DNA of 40,933 bases, taken from Parachlamydiaceae bacterium (GTDB lineage: Bacteria; Chlamydiota; Chlamydiia; Chlamydiales; Parachlamydiaceae). Position numbers and translations under genes: made by a program. The notes under the pieces are model-generated. The model was not told where the DNA came from, searched no databases, and saw nothing but the letters and a program-made list of their open reading frames with translations. Location of the stretch: NCBI GenBank assembly GCA_025451995.1, contig JANWJE010000107.1:1-40933 (forward strand), written 5' to 3'. This document shows positions 39,297 through 40,933 of this stretch, one piece after another (the first letter of the stretch is position 1; each line of letters starts with the position of its first letter).

Positions 39297-40637
39297 ATGA
39301 TCGAAGAATATCTCTCTCAAAATGAATCTAAAACATTGGAATTCAAGGAGAATACAAGATCTCTTTCTGGAATAGTCAAAACAGTTGTCGCTTTTGCCAA
39401 CACCTCGGGAGGAATATTGCTCATTGGAATCAGGGATAAAGCAAAAGAGATTGTGGGCGTGTCTGATTCCCTGCAAGAGGAAGAAAGAATTGCCAATGCG
39501 ATTAGTGATAGCATTGCTCCTTTAATTATTCCTGATATTGAAATTCATACTTATCGTGATCGAGAGCTCATAGTCATACGTGTTCCTCATGCAGCCGGCC
39601 CCTTTTATTTGAAAGCAGAAGGAGAAAAGCGAGGAGTTTATATTCGATTTGGCTCTACTAATCGTATTGCAGATGAAGAAATGCTGAGTTCTCTTAAACT
39701 TTTCTCTGAAAATCGGTCCTACGATGAGCTACCATCGCCAAAAGGAATTCTCGATGAAAAGGCTATCGAAAAAGCTTTTGCGGTAGTAAAAAAACATCCA
39801 ACCAAAAAACATTTGGAAGCCCTTAATGTGTTAACAGAACATCTAGGTAAATCCATTACCACCAATGGAGGAGCATTGTTATTTGGTCTTAACCGCTTGT
39901 CTCTTTATCCTGATGCATTAATAAGATGTGCGAGGTTTAAGGGAGTCACAAAAGAAAAGATCATTGATAGTGTAGAGATTACATCTAGCCTTCCTCTTGC
40001 GGTTGAAGAGACTATAGCATTCATTGAGAAAAATACTCGGACTGAAAGTATCATCGGGAGAATTTATCGTAAAGATATTCCAGAATATCCTCCTTTTACA
40101 TTGCGAGAAGCAGTCATCAATGCCATTGTGCATTCTGATTATTCTATGAAGGGATGCCATATACAAATTGCAATCTTTGATGATCGGGTTGAATTTACAA
40201 ATCCGGGGGGACTCCCTTTTGGACAGACAATTCAAAAAGCACTTCAAGGATTTTCAAAATTGCGCAACCGAGTGATAGGAAGAGTATTTAAAGAATTAAA
40301 GCTGATTGAACAATGGGGGTCTGGCCTGCAGCGAATTATTGTAGTTTGTGCACAAGAAGGACTTGATGCGCCTTTAATCGAGGAGCATAACAATCAATTT
40401 CGATTAACTTTATATGTGAAGCGCTCTCAGCCGCGTCAATTATCAGTTTGGGAGGAGATACTGATTGAGCATTTAGCAGAAAAACAATCTATAACAACGA
40501 AAGAGGCTGCAAAGATGTGGAAAGTATCTGATAGAACAGCAAGAACAAGATTAAAAAACATGACTGAATCAGGCAGAATTCAAAGAATTGCAACATCAGA
40601 AAAAGATCCCTTTGCTATATTTATCATAAGGAAATAA
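39297..40637 (+). CDS. AlbA_2-domain ATPase / putative transcriptional regulator
   Basis: 446 residues. An N-terminal AlbA_2 (Schlafen-like, formerly AAA_4) domain: ESKTLEFKENTRSLSGIVKT (~10-29), VVAFANTSGGILLIGIRDKA. Then a GHKL-like HATPase region (~265-345): TLREAVINAIVHSDYSMKG, VEFTNPGGLPFG, LIEQWGSGLQRI. A C-terminal winged helix (~385-440) follows: TTKEAAKMWKVSDRTARTRL. Proteins of this layout are usually annotated as DNA-binding regulators or RecG-related; several sit in mobile or defence regions. AGGAAT precedes the ATG. It is inserted between hemG and a second copy of the hemG 3' end, so it was probably acquired. Confidence 0.85.
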   Translation: MIEEYLSQNESKTLEFKENTRSLSGIVKTVVAFANTSGGILLIGIRDKAKEIVGVSDSLQEEERIANAISDSIAPLIIPDIEIHTYRDRELIVIRVPHAAGPFYLKAEGEKRGVYIRFGSTNRIADEEMLSSLKLFSENRSYDELPSPKGILDEKAIEKAFAVVKKHPTKKHLEALNVLTEHLGKSITTNGGALLFGLNRLSLYPDALIRCARFKGVTKEKIIDSVEITSSLPLAVEETIAFIEKNTRTESIIGRIYRKDIPEYPPFTLREAVINAIVHSDYSMKGCHIQIAIFDDRVEFTNPGGLPFGQTIQKALQGFSKLRNRVIGRVFKELKLIEQWGSGLQRIIVVCAQEGLDAPLIEEHNNQFRLTLYVKRSQPRQLSVWEEILIEHLAEKQSITTKEAAKMWKVSDRTARTRLKNMTESGRIQRIATSEKDPFAIFIIRK

Positions 40638-40639
40638 AT

Positions 40640-40762
40640 GAAGAATTAAGAAAGCTTTCTCCAAAGCTTTGGTTATCGGGCACTGCTTTCTCCGGTGTCT
40701 CTATCAATGATTGCATCTCCCATGCCCGTCAAAAAGTCCGGGATTTTGGCTTATTCTGTTAA
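40640..40762 (+). pseudogene. Duplicated hemG 3' end (40 codons, no start)
   Basis: Frame EELRKLSPKLW continues into LSGTAFSGVSINDCISHARQ, identical over 20 residues to HemG, then KVRDFGLFC and a stop. DNA identity to 39087-39175 is high, about 85-90% by eye, with most changes silent. It begins three bases after the stop of the AlbA_2 gene and cannot be translated on its own. Confidence 0.85.
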
Positions 40763-40933
40763 ATTTATAAAAGTTGCAGACCCTGTGAATATATCTCTCG
40801 TGATTGAAAATTTTGCCTAATGAAAGTTTCTTCTAAAGCAAAAATTAACGATGGAAACGATATAATGATATAATGATTGAACAAAAGACCATCGATTGCG
40901 TGTGTTGGTGCCCTTTGAAAAAAGCATTGAATA
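40763..40933. other. Window edge, no supported gene
   Basis: A+T-rich DNA. An ATG at 40873 opens a frame to the window end (MIEQKTIDCVCWCPLKKALN), too short to judge. A direct repeat tataatgatataatg precedes it. Confidence 0.35.

Noticed and set aside
40873-40933. Start of a gene running off the window
   Set aside because: Only 20 codons visible and no ribosome site; cannot be supported.
1-40933. CRISPR arrays, rRNA and tRNA genes
   Set aside because: I saw no regularly spaced repeats, no tRNA T-loop or CCA patterns and no rRNA segments; a covariance search would be needed to exclude small RNAs.

Overview
The window looks like chromosome of an amoeba-associated (environmental) chlamydia, order Parachlamydiales. 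Reasons: low G+C; chlamydial-type forms of Ppa, HtpG, Mfd, AlaS, Tkt, HemE and HemG; the gene neighbourhood mfd / alaS / tkt / hemE / hemG, which I recall as also clustered in Chlamydia trachomatis (CT745-CT750); and several large host-interaction-style proteins (Inc-like, ankyrin, MORN, kelch, a lipid-kinase-like protein). The assignment rests on recognition by eye, not on a database search.

Layout. 1-5000: housekeeping genes on the + strand (ppa, ridA, htpG), then a purple-acid-phosphatase-like secreted protein. 5200-17950: accessory block with a small Inc-like protein, a 790-residue protein ending in a PI4K-like kinase domain, a 953-residue helical-repeat protein, a TylF-like methyltransferase, a 12-repeat kelch/IPT/Fn3 secreted protein, a MORN-repeat protein and a small membrane protein. 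17990-23750: a minus-strand run of a degenerate-Nudix-like protein, a duplicated-domain protein and mfd. 23945-24663: an MntA/HepT toxin-antitoxin pair. 24769-28880: a SIMPL-domain protein, a truncated IS91-type transposase, a gene remnant, a Cys-rich secreted protein and about 1 kb of non-coding repeat debris. 28876-34429: an ankyrin-type protein and alaS (minus). 34805-39221: tkt-hemE-hemG, joined by two 4-base overlaps. 39297-40762: an AlbA_2-type ATPase/regulator gene followed by a second copy of the hemG 3' end.

Two families of short palindromic elements run through the window. Family 2 (about 150-165 bp, ends TAGACCTCTT...AAGAGGTCTA, flanked by TA) has three complete copies (3489, 11806, 31648) and several fragments. 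One copy lies in frame inside a signal peptide. Another appears to provide the ribosome binding site of the ankyrin gene, and a third provides its stop codon. Family 1 (copies near 1, 132, 28079 and 34611, half copies near 1094 and 23861) consists of long hairpins in which the central stem varies with compensating changes on both arms.

How genes work together: hemE and hemG act in late haem synthesis; no hemN-like gene lies between them here. mfd and alaS are core information-processing genes. The remaining proteins with signal peptides or Inc-like hydrophobic regions are candidates for envelope or host-directed roles, which is inference.
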